Shown in pieces: positions 22,948 to 30,272 of a stretch of 37,845 nt of DNA. Positions within the stretch are counted from its first letter, which is position 1, and every line of letters begins with the position of its first letter. Under the pieces are notes generated by a model that was not told the origin of the DNA, made no database searches, and saw nothing but the letters and a program-made list of their open reading frames with translations. Source of the stretch: a virus; the IMG/VR virus record IMGVR_UViG_3300046005_000999, positions 1-37,845 of that record; one strand, 5' to 3'. A program made the translations under genes and the position numbers.

Positions 22948-23163
22948 CTATTTTGAACTAGGCTGAACCCTTTTCACTTTAGGCTTGTATAAGTCGTCTA
23001 GTTTATCAAACACATCGTCAAGTAATTCTCTAGCATCTGCAATTCCTCCAACGTCTTGTCTGTCGTAAACTCTTTTAATAGTTTCTTCTTGCAACACCGT
23101 AAGGAAGAATGTTTTAAATTCCTCCATAGTTGCTCTGTCTTGATATAAATTTTGTAATGACAT
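22948..23163 (-). CDS. Hypothetical protein downstream of portal, 71 residues
   Basis: The product is acidic and helical (YQDRATMEEFKTFFLTVLQEETIKRVY) with a basic C-terminus. It starts one base after the portal stop codon and is followed directly by the scaffold promoter. Small genes in this slot occur in many phages without known function. It has no membrane segment or signal. No family was recognised. Confidence 0.6.
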   Translation of the reverse strand: MSLQNLYQDRATMEEFKTFFLTVLQEETIKRVYDRQDVGGIADARELLDDVFDKLDDLYKPKVKRVQPSSK

Positions 23164-23164
23164 T

Positions 23165-24919
23165 TTACTTAGTTTGCATTAACTGAGCCATCTGTTCTGG
23201 ACTAGGTTGTCCTTGTCCTTGTGGCATTTGAGGTTGCATCTGTTGATTAGGTTTAGGTATAAAGGCAGTAGGTGAAATTGGTACGCCTGATATTTCTATA
23301 ATAGCACCGAATACTTTTGAAAGAATTGGGTCTTGTAGCATTGCAGGATTTGAACCAACTTGAGCCAAGATGTTTGATAGTGATTCAAGTATAGCTGATT
23401 TATTTCTCATCTCGTTTGTAATAATGACTGAAACGTGGCATTCAAAGTCTTTAAAGTAATCCTTTGGAATAGGAATTGAACGGACATTTTTTAGGTTCTT
23501 TACTTCTTCGTTATACTTTGTGATTTCAGAATCAACTGATTCTTGTGTGACATCTTTTCCGTTTATAACATCGGCAACAAACTTTCTAGCGGCTCTGTAA
23601 TTTGAAAAGCCCTCGTCAATGATAATCAATTCTTCGTTAGACCATTCTGCTGTTAGAATGTGCTCTTTGTTTAACTTCTTAATAAGATAGGGCAAAACCC
23701 AATCCATATAAAGTTCTGAAATAAATATTCCAGCTTCTTCTCTCCTCTGGTCAAATAGTGAACCTGCTTCTTGATTAAGAATAGCTGTCTGTCTGTAAGG
23801 AGTTCCTGATGGCATTTGCTCACCAGTAATTGCGTTAAATGTAGAAGATACTCTTTCAAATTGATTATCCCATCTCTGAATAAGCTCTGCGTATTTAGGC
23901 AAAGCAGTAGGCATTAAGTTTATAGGTGTGATGTCCCTTCCGTCTTCTAGTTCAAAGATTCTTCCGTTATCAGCATCAGTTAAAATGTTAGAACCAACCT
24001 TTTTAGAGTTAGTCTTTAAGATAACTTTACCAGCCAGTTCCATAGCGTTCTTTTCTGCGATGGTTGCATCGTTAGTCCAGACCTGTGCTTCAAATCCGTC
24101 TTCTACGATACCAACTCCGAAATCTCTCCCTTCTTCTTTTCTCCAAGATAGGTGTCTGTAAATGTTTTCCTTTTCATCTTCTGAATGCAAAAGGAACATA
24201 TCATTACCAACTTGTGCAATAAGGAATTTCTTTTGTGTGTATGTATATTCGTCATCACCCTTTGCATCTGGGTCAACTTCTTCTGTAAATTGTCCGTGAA
24301 CTTCCAAGACTTCAATGTCAGATTTTGTTTTCTTTGCTTTCTTTAATACATCAACAACATTATCCCAAACATCCTGTTTTTCTGCGAGTTCGTGAGCTTT
24401 AAAGAAGTGTTTTTCAATTATAATAGAATCGTCAATGTTAGTTGGGTCAACAACCATATTCTTCCAAGCACAAACTTCAAGTTTCATTTCACCGTCATCG
24501 TCGGTGCATTTCTTTACTAGAACATCTCCGTATTTTGCCCTTGTATATCCGAAATTATTTAAGAACTCTGATAGTCCGTTATTCTTTCCCCACTTATAAG
24601 CTTCTTTAGAAAGAACCATAGACTTAATCATATTCTCTTTGTCAGTAATATCGTCTGCAACAATCTGAATATCTTTTAAATCAAGGTCAGTAGCTCTGTA
24701 AGCAACATTCGTTCTAAATGTGTTTATATTATTAAAAGGTTTGTCTCTACCCAGCTCGTCTTTCTGCCCACCTGTATACTTAGAATTAGAATAAAAGGTA
24801 ATCGTTCTAAGTGTGTCCGCCATATTAAAATTAAGTCCTTTGGTTATTTCTATTTCAAGCGTTGGATAACCACCAACAATGGCTTGAATCTCAGAAAAGA
24901 GTTTTTTATTTTTATCCAT
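23165..24919 (-). CDS. Portal protein
   Basis: The gene lies directly after the large terminase. The 584-residue product has the portal-like pattern: an N-terminal clip region, a long beta-rich middle, a core region with TFNAITGEQMPSGTPYRQTAILNQEAGSL (the SxPTG/RQ-type wing-stem), and a Gln/Pro-rich C-terminus. The open frame extends 32 codons further, but ATG 24919 is nine bases behind the -10 box of its promoter, so that start is chosen. It should form the dodecameric DNA channel. Similarity is judged by layout, not by search. Confidence 0.8.
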   Translation of the reverse strand: MDKNKKLFSEIQAIVGGYPTLEIEITKGLNFNMADTLRTITFYSNSKYTGGQKDELGRDKPFNNINTFRTNVAYRATDLDLKDIQIVADDITDKENMIKSMVLSKEAYKWGKNNGLSEFLNNFGYTRAKYGDVLVKKCTDDDGEMKLEVCAWKNMVVDPTNIDDSIIIEKHFFKAHELAEKQDVWDNVVDVLKKAKKTKSDIEVLEVHGQFTEEVDPDAKGDDEYTYTQKKFLIAQVGNDMFLLHSEDEKENIYRHLSWRKEEGRDFGVGIVEDGFEAQVWTNDATIAEKNAMELAGKVILKTNSKKVGSNILTDADNGRIFELEDGRDITPINLMPTALPKYAELIQRWDNQFERVSSTFNAITGEQMPSGTPYRQTAILNQEAGSLFDQRREEAGIFISELYMDWVLPYLIKKLNKEHILTAEWSNEELIIIDEGFSNYRAARKFVADVINGKDVTQESVDSEITKYNEEVKNLKNVRSIPIPKDYFKDFECHVSVIITNEMRNKSAILESLSNILAQVGSNPAMLQDPILSKVFGAIIEISGVPISPTAFIPKPNQQMQPQMPQGQGQPSPEQMAQLMQTK

Positions 24920-24928
24920 ATTGATTAT

Positions 24929-24957
24929 ATTATAACACAAAACTAGATTAAAATCAA
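24929..24957 (-). promoter_or_regulatory. Promoter of the portal gene
   Basis: TTGATT (24952-24957), 17 bases, TATAAT (24929-24934) on the minus strand, TG before the -10. The -35 contains the TGA stop of the terminase gene. The predicted leader is about three bases. Confidence 0.82.
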
Positions 24958-26150
24958 CGAGCTTGATTTCTTTGTGCAGATTGTCTAGCTCTCCACAAGT
25001 AACCTCGTTCTTCATCAGTCATTACCTCTTGAGGTTTAAGACTATCAAAGCCATATCTAATAGCATCCATTGAGTGGTCAAACCCCGCTTCTGGCACGTT
25101 AATAACCTTTCCGCTTTTATCAGTCATCCATAAATAGTTTCTATACTCTTTGATTATATTAACTGACCTTTTAGTAATAGATATTCTTTGGTCTTGAACA
25201 TATTGTATTCCTTGCACGATTGAGTCTTTACCTTTAACACAAGGTATTATATTTATTCCATAACCTTTTATCTCATCAATAGATTTAGGCTCGGCACTAT
25301 CAGCTATTACTAAACACGCTTCAACATTCTTTAAAATATCGGCTATTTGTTTATTACTTAATCCTTTCTGAAATGTTATCTCGTCTAAAATATACCCACC
25401 ATTGTAAGAGTAAATCCCCACAATAGAAGTTGGGTCATTTGAATAACCAAAATCCATACCATAACGAATTAGTTTTGCTTCGTGTGGTAGGTCATCAATA
25501 ATGTTCCAATCCTTGTAAATCTTTCCTTCCACCTCTCCAAGTAATCCTAGTCCATAAACTTGCCACCAACCCTTACGGCTCTTTCTTGACTCAATAGACT
25601 TCACAATTTCAGGCGGGCAACCTTCATTATCAAGATAAGTTAAAATAATATAATCTACATCTTCACGCTTTCCATTTACTTCTGAATAGAACCAAAAATC
25701 AACAGTAGGATTCCAGTCAAGGAATACAAACTCCTTTGTTCTAACTTCAATTTCATCAAAGGCCTCTAGTTTTAAGTTGTTACATTCATTCAAAAATGCT
25801 CTATCTCTCCTACCTCCTCTAAGTTTAGAATCATCATCAGCTGGAAAGAACTCTATCTCACTACCAGTTTCAAACTTATATGTTTTATTGGTTTCACTCC
25901 AGTTAGCTTCATTCCAATATAAATGCCCTTTCATTATGTTTTTAAAGTCACGAATAGCACCTCTTTTTAAGTGAGGTAAAGACTCTGAAATAATAGAAGT
26001 GAGTGTGGCTGTTCTATCAGTCTGGGCTAGATTAATAAGCAACAATAATATTGATATTGTTTTACTAGAAGAAGTTCCGCCTTGAACGGCTCTAATTTTC
26101 TTCTGTAATGATTGTATTTTCTTTAACGCTGTCGTGTTCTGGTATAACAT
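24954..26150 (-). CDS. terL: Terminase large subunit
   Basis: The 398-residue packaging ATPase/nuclease has Walker A VQGGTSSSKT (residues 23-31), Walker B RDRAFLNE (catalytic Glu122), the C motif region near DWNP, and the RNase H-like nuclease residues MDFGYSNDP (Asp233), IADSAE (Asp284) and DHSMDAIRY (Asp359/Asp362). It overlaps the small subunit gene by 59 bases, the largest overlap in this block, and no later start precedes Walker A. The nuclease and motor are complete, so headful or site-specific packaging is possible; the 126-base terminal repeat alone does not tell which. Confidence 0.93.
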   Translation of the reverse strand: MLYQNTTALKKIQSLQKKIRAVQGGTSSSKTISILLLLINLAQTDRTATLTSIISESLPHLKRGAIRDFKNIMKGHLYWNEANWSETNKTYKFETGSEIEFFPADDDSKLRGGRRDRAFLNECNNLKLEAFDEIEVRTKEFVFLDWNPTVDFWFYSEVNGKREDVDYIILTYLDNEGCPPEIVKSIESRKSRKGWWQVYGLGLLGEVEGKIYKDWNIIDDLPHEAKLIRYGMDFGYSNDPTSIVGIYSYNGGYILDEITFQKGLSNKQIADILKNVEACLVIADSAEPKSIDEIKGYGINIIPCVKGKDSIVQGIQYVQDQRISITKRSVNIIKEYRNYLWMTDKSGKVINVPEAGFDHSMDAIRYGFDSLKPQEVMTDEERGYLWRARQSAQRNQAR

Positions 26151-26472
26151 TTTGATTTAAAGTCGCTAAAATAGGCACAGGCATATCCTTTCCGTTAGTA
26201 GTTACATCAGTCGCCTGTTTGGCTTTATCCATTGTCCTGTCGTGGACTTCCTTGATGGCTTGAATATCTCCCTCAATAGCTTTAGCAATTAGAACAGGTT
26301 GAATTAAAGGCAAGGCTTCTGCAAGAGCTTGTTTATATTCTTCAATGATTTGTTTAGCTGCTTTTCTAATTAGCTTAGTTTCTGGTGTGTCTTTAGGTCT
26401 TCCGTTTGGATTAGGCACAGTTCCAGCAACAAAAGTTCCATCTTCATTCCTTATAACGCCATTTATTTCCAT
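26092..26472 (-). CDS. terS: Terminase small subunit
   Basis: The 126-residue protein has the N-terminal NPNGRPKDTPETK segment of phage terminase small subunits, then a helical region (LIRKAAKQIIEEYKQALAEALPLI...) and an Ala/Glu-rich end. It lies directly before the large subunit with a 59-base overlap. It would recognise the packaging site and form a ring. Translation starts exactly at the predicted transcription start (ATG 26472); the preceding six bases end in AGGA, so a weak leader-borne ribosome site is not possible on this transcript. Confidence 0.8.
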   Translation of the reverse strand: MEINGVIRNEDGTFVAGTVPNPNGRPKDTPETKLIRKAAKQIIEEYKQALAEALPLIQPVLIAKAIEGDIQAIKEVHDRTMDKAKQATDVTTNGKDMPVPILATLNQNVIPEHDSVKENTIITEEN

Positions 26473-26478
26473 TCCTGT

Positions 26479-26507
26479 ATTTTAACACATTTCTTCTATA
26501 ATGTAAA
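26479..26507 (-). promoter_or_regulatory. Promoter of the terminase genes
   Basis: TTTACA (26502-26507), 17 bases, TAAAAT (26479-26484) on the minus strand. Exactly six bases separate the -10 from ATG 26472, so the mRNA should be leaderless. Confidence 0.75.
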
Positions 26508-26528
26508 GCTAAAGTGTTGATAGGGTGT

Positions 26529-26930
26529 TTATATTTGAAACTTTCCTACTAGTTGTTTTGTAATCTCCCCAAACTTTGGTTTGTCTAGTTCTGGAATTTC
26601 AAGATTCTGTCCTATTAGGTTTTCCTTTTTGTTCTCTACTAGATAAATAACTCTCCTCTTTATGGTTTCAAGTTGTTGTTGTGCTTTTTTGTCTATTCCT
26701 TTTTCTCTAAGGTCTGAATAATCTAGTGCTTCTAACTTATAGCCACGATTCCAACCCATTGTTTTATGATAATCTGGTTGAATAGCCATAATTTGTGAAC
26801 CACGAATTGCACCACCTGAAAATATTGCATCTTTCTTTTGAAGAAAACAATAATAAGCCTTTTCTAATTCCTTTTCGTCTATCTCAATATAATCTTCTAC
26901 CCCATACCCTCTTATTAATTTATAATACAT
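26529..26930 (-). CDS. Hypothetical protein linked to replication gene, 133 residues
   Basis: The product starts YYKLIRGYGVEDYIEIDEKELEKAYYCFLQKKDAIF and contains GGAIRGSQIMAIQPDYHKTMGWNRGYKLEALD. The N-terminal pattern recurs in phage replication neighbourhoods, but no function was recognised. It overlaps the replication protein by 11 bases, which suggests coupled translation and a shared role in genome replication. No catalytic motif or membrane segment was seen. Confidence 0.6.
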   Translation of the reverse strand: MYYKLIRGYGVEDYIEIDEKELEKAYYCFLQKKDAIFSGGAIRGSQIMAIQPDYHKTMGWNRGYKLEALDYSDLREKGIDKKAQQQLETIKRRVIYLVENKKENLIGQNLEIPELDKPKFGEITKQLVGKFQI

Positions 26931-27771
26931 AATTTGGTTTGTTTTTATTAACTTTTCCCGACTCTTGCTTATAAAATGCTATTAACTTCCCTAAATCTCT
27001 TTTTAATTCCGTTGGCTTTGTTGGTTTTGGTGCGTATGGTTGCCCTATAATGTTTGGTAGGTGTTCAATGGTTGATTTTAGTTTATCATAAGTCAGTTGT
27101 TTTGCTAGGTCATCTATTGCCTTGCGTTCCGTCTTGTTTTTAAAGAAGTCTTTATACATTGGGTTCACTTCTTTGAATAGTTCAATAAGTTCATTGATTT
27201 GATTGCTCTGCAAAAATTCTTTTTTGCTAGTATCTCTTATTATGTTATTTATGTTATTGTATGTGTCCGTTTGTTGTCCGTTTGTTGTCCGTTTGTTGTC
27301 CAACTTCTGATAGGTTTTCCATTTAAGTATTGTTATTACACGATTTTTTGTTGTTTTCTGTTGTCCGATTTGGCGTGTTTTTTCAAAATATGACAAGATT
27401 CTCTCTATTGTGGTTTCTGATATACCAGTATTGTGGCTTAAAACCTTACGACCAGTTAAAATCTGTCCCGCGTCTAGAATTTTGTCTTCACCATTAAATA
27501 TAAATCTATACCCGTCTTTGTGGTTTGCCATTAGCAAAAGGTGCAACCACAAACTCACATACTCTGGTTTACAGGCTATTGGGTTATCTAGTAATTTTCT
27601 ATGCACACTTACCCAACCATTTTGGTTCTTCATCTCGTTTGATTCTACGCAAAAGTCCGCTGACGACTGAGAAGGTGAACCAACACCCTCGCCACTATTA
27701 CTAGTAGCGAAATCATCAACGGACTGCTGCGAATTATCACTATTAAATTGTTTTGGTTTATTCTCTCCCAT
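26920..27771 (-). CDS. DnaD-like winged-helix replication protein
   Basis: The region after residue 47 has the phage replication N-terminal domain: WVSVHRKLLDNPI, EYVSLWLHLLLMANHKDG, FIFNGEDKILDAGQILTGRKVLS, then the winged-helix TGISETTIERILSYFEK and VITILKWKTYQ. A C-terminal DnaD-like helical part follows (about residues 200-260). It would recruit the host helicase to a phage origin. The first 46 residues are Ser/Asn/Gln-rich and disordered. ATG 27771 is only two bases behind the -10, so a later start (Met47, 27633) should be considered. It opens the minus-strand structural block, unusual for a replication gene. Confidence 0.75.
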   Translation of the reverse strand: MGENKPKQFNSDNSQQSVDDFATSNSGEGVGSPSQSSADFCVESNEMKNQNGWVSVHRKLLDNPIACKPEYVSLWLHLLLMANHKDGYRFIFNGEDKILDAGQILTGRKVLSHNTGISETTIERILSYFEKTRQIGQQKTTKNRVITILKWKTYQKLDNKRTTNGQQTDTYNNINNIIRDTSKKEFLQSNQINELIELFKEVNPMYKDFFKNKTERKAIDDLAKQLTYDKLKSTIEHLPNIIGQPYAPKPTKPTELKRDLGKLIAFYKQESGKVNKNKPNYVL

Positions 27772-27773
27772 AT

Positions 27774-27802
27774 ATTATAACATATATTCGGTTAAAATGC
27801 AA
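27774..27802 (-). promoter_or_regulatory. Promoter upstream of the replication protein
   Basis: TTGCAT (27797-27802), 17 bases, TATAAT (27774-27779) on the minus strand, TG before the -10. The predicted start lies inside the first codons of the 27771 frame, which conflicts with that ATG being used from this promoter. Confidence 0.7.
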
Positions 27803-27847
27803 ACTATGTTATATACTTATTATATTCTCATTAAATATTCACGCAAT

Positions 27848-27857
27848 CTTCATGAAG
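27848..27857. repeat. Palindrome CTTCATGAAG, copy 1
   Basis: This perfect 10-base palindrome recurs exactly at 34971-34980. Both copies lie in promoter regions of plus-strand operons. It is a plausible operator for a phage regulator such as the ribbon-helix-helix protein at 30777. Confidence 0.5.
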
Positions 27858-27993
27858 TTAATATGTTGTTGATAACTTGCAATCTACTTTAAACTATGCT
27901 AAACATAAATTGCAGGGTTTGTAACATTTCCTTGCACATAAAATTGCTTAACAGCTTTCCCTTTTGAAAATTCTGGGTTATGAAATTTTCATT

Positions 27994-28026
27994 AACAACC
28001 CATCTGCTCAATGGGTTGTTTTTATT
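27994..28026 (+). terminator. Intrinsic terminator in the control region
   Basis: A perfect 10-base-pair stem (AACAACCCAT with ATGGGTTGTT) around a seven-base loop is followed by TTTATT. Directed along plus, it ends a transcript that starts somewhere in 27803-27990, where no gene is present. Upstream TGGGTT (27974-27979) could pair with its left arm as an anti-terminator. Confidence 0.75.
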
Positions 28027-28061
28027 ATAACATTTTTAAAGAGATAAATATACAATTAAAG

Positions 28062-28070
28062 TTATCCACA
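28062..28070 (+). promoter_or_regulatory. DnaA box (TTATCCACA)
   Basis: A perfect match to the bacterial DnaA consensus, in the control region just before the early promoter. A second perfect copy is at 28954-28962. Confidence 0.6.
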
Positions 28071-28079
28071 TTTTTTAAT

Positions 28080-28107
28080 TTGCAAACATATATATTAGTA
28101 ATATAAT
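28080..28107 (+). promoter_or_regulatory. Early plus-strand promoter
   Basis: TTGCAA (28080-28085), 16 bases, TATAAT (28102-28107). Transcription would begin about four bases before ATG 28118, giving a very short leader. Confidence 0.72.
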
Positions 28108-28117
28108 TATTGTAAAG

Positions 28118-28324
28118 ATGAACAAGAAAAAATGGATAGAAAAATTTAATTTAAAAATCATTGGTCGATGTGATGAAGGATTGAAGAAATGGCACAGACT
28201 AGAACTTGCAGGACTATGGGCAGACTGTGAAGATTCAAAAAACTTTCAATCAAGGTTCTGGTGGAGATATGGAATGGTTAAGTTTATTAAAATTAAGAAG
28301 CCAAAGCAAAGGAGTTTATTATGA
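28118..28324 (+). CDS. Hypothetical early protein, 68 residues
   Basis: First gene of the early block, directly behind its promoter. It is strongly basic at the C-terminal end (KFIKIKKPKQRSLL) with many aromatic residues (WHRLELAGLWADC, FWWRYG). This suggests a small nucleic-acid- or protein-binding early protein, for example a host take-over factor, but no family was recognised. Its stop overlaps the next start as ATGA. Confidence 0.62.
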   Translation: MNKKKWIEKFNLKIIGRCDEGLKKWHRLELAGLWADCEDSKNFQSRFWWRYGMVKFIKIKKPKQRSLL

Positions 28325-28497
28325 AAAAGCAAAATGTTATATGGACAGACGAAGCCTTCAAAGAATACTTCGGAATGTCTAAACAAGAGATAGAGCAAAT
28401 TGTAGAGCAAGAACACGAAGATATTAGATTAGAATTAAGGAAAATAGAGGGAATTGATGGGTTGTTTGATTCAGAGGGTAGACTAATAGTAAGCTAA
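28321..28497 (+). CDS. Hypothetical protein, 58 residues
   Basis: The frame starts at ATG 28321 in an ATGA overlap and ends in TAA one base before the next start. Its helical, acidic sequence (MSKQEIEQIVEQEHEDIRLELRK) has no cysteine and no membrane segment. It sits between the early basic protein and the nuclease. No family was recognised. Confidence 0.6.
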   Translation: MKKQNVIWTDEAFKEYFGMSKQEIEQIVEQEHEDIRLELRKIEGIDGLFDSEGRLIVS

Positions 28498-28498
28498 A

Positions 28499-28930
28499 AT
28501 GTTTAACACAGATTTAAAAATAGGTCAGGAGCAAGAACTCATATTGGCAAAATTACTGATGGACTCTGGTCAATACGACAACTACGAACTAAACGATAAC
28601 GCTGATTACGATATATCTATGGTTTCATTCTCACCAAGTGGTGAAACGCGAACTACTTTTGAGTTGAAATATGATAGATACGATAATGATAGGGTTGCAA
28701 TAGAAGTGTTTTGTTTAAGAAGATACGAGAAGTCTGGGTTATTAAAATCTAAAGCCGACTACTTTGTGATATTAAAAAAAGGAATCTACTATTTGATACA
28801 GACCAAAAAACTATTAGGAATATTAAAGCCCGAAATGTTTGTGATAGGTGGAGATGGTAGGTCTTCTGTAATGGCACTACTAGATATTAAGATACTGGAG
28901 AAATATGCTAAAATCAAAAAGATGGCTTAA
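28499..28930 (+). CDS. PD-(D/E)XK nuclease-like protein
   Basis: In this 143-residue protein, DYDISM (Asp around residue 38) and FELKYDRYDNDRVAIEV hold the D and ExK of the PD-(D/E)XK fold: a beta-strand with Asp, then Glu-Leu-Lys, then a second strand with acidic residues. The size suits a Holliday-junction- or recombination-type nuclease, as commonly found near ERF annealing proteins. Such phage enzymes process replication and recombination intermediates. Its partners are likely the ERF and ssDNA-binding proteins downstream. Confidence 0.65.
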   Translation: MFNTDLKIGQEQELILAKLLMDSGQYDNYELNDNADYDISMVSFSPSGETRTTFELKYDRYDNDRVAIEVFCLRRYEKSGLLKSKADYFVILKKGIYYLIQTKKLLGILKPEMFVIGGDGRSSVMALLDIKILEKYAKIKKMA

Positions 28931-28953
28931 AACACCGAGAATATTAGGGAAAG

Positions 28954-28962
28954 TTATCCACA
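28954..28962 (+). promoter_or_regulatory. DnaA box (TTATCCACA), second copy
   Basis: Perfect consensus, nine bases before the -35 of the next promoter. It could let host DnaA report on replication or repress this promoter. Confidence 0.5.
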
Positions 28963-28970
28963 GTTTTAGT

Positions 28971-28998
28971 TTGACAGGGTATATAACTTTGATATACT
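28971..28998 (+). promoter_or_regulatory. Promoter of the recombination block, leaderless
   Basis: TTGACA (28971-28976), 16 bases, TATACT (28993-28998). Six bases separate the -10 from ATG 29005, so transcription should begin at the start codon itself. Confidence 0.8.
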
Positions 28999-29004
28999 AA
29001 CTAT

Positions 29005-29157
29005 ATGAAGAAACAATTATTAGATGGAGAAGAGATTTACACAATAGACTTAGATAAAGGTCTTGATGTAAAAATCTTTAAGTGGATAGTTATAGGATTA
29101 GGGTTAGCATTTATTTACGAGGTCGGATTTTTAACAGCAGTTTATTGTGCAATATAA
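29005..29157 (+). CDS. Small single-pass membrane protein, 50 residues
   Basis: ATG 29005 coincides with the predicted transcription start. The N-terminal half is polar and acidic; residues 25-48 form one membrane helix (IFKWIVIGLGLAFIYEVGFL then TAVYCAI). Its stop and the next start overlap as TAATG. No family was recognised. As the leader gene of the recombination operon it may act on the host envelope or simply couple translation. Confidence 0.65.
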   Translation: MKKQLLDGEEIYTIDLDKGLDVKIFKWIVIGLGLAFIYEVGFLTAVYCAI

Positions 29158-29336
29158 TGAAAACATTTGAACAATTTTTAGAAGATAAATGTCCTTGTCA
29201 CACGAATAATAGCCCAGAGGGATTTGAAAGGTGGCTAGAGCAGTTAGATGTTCAGGAAGTAATAGACTATGCAGAAGATTACGGCAAACATGTTAAAGAA
29301 TATGTGTTGGAAAATTTACCAGAAATAATTGATTAA
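29157..29336 (+). CDS. Hypothetical protein, 59 residues
   Basis: Start at ATG 29157 (MKTFEQFLEDKCPCH), in a TAATG overlap; an earlier in-frame start at 29082 is rejected because it would sit inside the membrane-protein gene. The sequence has a CPCH cluster near the N-terminus and an acidic helical rest. No known motif. Confidence 0.62.
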   Translation: MKTFEQFLEDKCPCHTNNSPEGFERWLEQLDVQEVIDYAEDYGKHVKEYVLENLPEIID

Positions 29337-29340
29337 CTAT

Positions 29341-29421
29341 ATGACACAACAAGACATAGAAACAAAGGATAGGGTCGATTTAGATTTATTAGAAGATAAC
29401 GAAAACAAGAAATATGTATAA
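29341..29421 (+). CDS. Very small acidic protein, 26 residues
   Basis: A 26-residue frame opens at ATG 29341, four bases after the previous stop, and its end overlaps the ERF start by eight bases. It is acidic (DIETKDRVDLDLLEDNE). Its tight placement supports translation, perhaps as a coupling peptide for the ERF gene; a function of the peptide itself is unproven. Confidence 0.4.
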   Translation: MTQQDIETKDRVDLDLLEDNENKKYV

Positions 29422-29887
29422 CAAATTACTTTTGATTCAGCAAGAAATAGGTGCTATTAAGAAAGATGCAACAAATCCTTTCTTTAAGAGTAAATATTTC
29501 GATATAAATAGTTTGCTCGAACAGGTTAAACCAGTATTAAACAAACACGGTGTGGTGTTATTACAAGGTCTTACAAACATAGATGGAAAGTTGGCACTGT
29601 CAACAAAACTTGTAAATTCAAAAGCTGTTGAAAATATGCCAGAAAATCTTATGACAATAGAGTTCATATGTCCACTACCAGATATTCAAGACCCACAGAA
29701 GATAGGAAGTGCAATTACTTACTTTAGACGATATGCTTTACAATCACTTCTCGCACTCGAAGCAGAAGATGACGATGCAAATTTAGCAAGTAAGCCAGTA
29801 GCAAAGAGTTACGAAACAGTTGCCGATAAAAAGGCAAGACAAGAGCAAAACAAGAAGGATTTTAACAACGATGTAAGCCCATTTTAA
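29414..29887 (+). CDS. erf: ERF-family ssDNA-annealing recombinase
   Basis: The 157-residue protein opens with KLLLIQQEIGAIKKDATNPFFKSKYFDINSLLEQVKPVLNKHG and continues with PLPDIQDPQKIGSAITYFRRYALQSLLAL, the core of the ERF superfamily. A polar linker leads to a C-terminal NNDVSPF. The family anneals single strands during phage recombination. The ending resembles the SSB-type acidic-aromatic tip. It lies directly before a protein with the related tip PADIPF, and nuclease and annealer genes lie close, as in phage recombination modules. Confidence 0.88.
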   Translation: MYNKLLLIQQEIGAIKKDATNPFFKSKYFDINSLLEQVKPVLNKHGVVLLQGLTNIDGKLALSTKLVNSKAVENMPENLMTIEFICPLPDIQDPQKIGSAITYFRRYALQSLLALEAEDDDANLASKPVAKSYETVADKKARQEQNKKDFNNDVSPF

Positions 29888-29890
29888 AAC

Positions 29891-30271
29891 ATGAACAAAA
29901 TTAGTATAACAATAGATACAACAAAGGTCACAAAGGAGAAGATTATTACAAGGGTATATAATGACGGACAAGGACACGAAGTAATAGCGAAAGACTATAA
30001 ACTAGACATAGTACCTCTAAGAGAAGAAAAGGTGGTGTGGCGTGGTGCAGATAGTGAAATGGTTAAGGTTGGATTTGTAGCTGAAGCTCCAACAGATGAA
30101 GAAAAGAAAGCAAAGACCAAAACAAAGATTATAGGAAGTGCTATTGAGTTTAGAAAAAAGTCGCAAGTAAGCACTTTAACAGCACAGGAGAAAGCTGAAA
30201 TACAGGCTAGTAAAGAAGCATACGGAATTAAAGAAGATGAAGACATAAATCCTGCGGATATTCCTTTCTAA
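29891..30271 (+). CDS. Probable ssDNA-binding protein
   Basis: In this 126-residue product an N-terminal beta-rich part (MNKISITIDTTKVTKEKII) and a Lys-rich middle lead to an acidic C-terminus ending INPADIPF. A flexible acidic tail with a terminal Pro-Phe is the SSB interaction tip, and the gene follows the ERF annealer after four bases. No OB-fold search is possible here, so it is assigned by tail, size and place. A partner of ERF in recombination and replication is the reasonable role. Confidence 0.55.
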   Translation: MNKISITIDTTKVTKEKIITRVYNDGQGHEVIAKDYKLDIVPLREEKVVWRGADSEMVKVGFVAEAPTDEEKKAKTKTKIIGSAIEFRKKSQVSTLTAQEKAEIQASKEAYGIKEDEDINPADIPF

Positions 30272-30272
30272 T

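Larger units (their letters stand above)
27803..28117. other. AT-rich control region between the divergent gene blocks; origin candidate
   Basis: No gene of more than about 30 codons is seen. It carries a palindrome (27848-27857), repeated TTGCA motifs, an intrinsic terminator (27994-28026), one perfect DnaA box (28062-28070) and an outward plus promoter (28080-28107). It sits beside the DnaD-like gene. Together this fits an origin and early control region, but no iteron array is complete enough to prove it. Confidence 0.45.

Noticed and set aside
27807-27893. 28-codon plus-strand frame in the control region
   Set aside because: No ribosome site or proper promoter, and its sequence has only low-complexity hydrophobic codons; the region is better read as regulatory DNA.
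29082-29156. Upstream extension of the 59-residue protein to 29082
   Set aside because: It would overlap the leaderless membrane-protein gene in another frame, while ATG 29157 forms a TAATG coupling.
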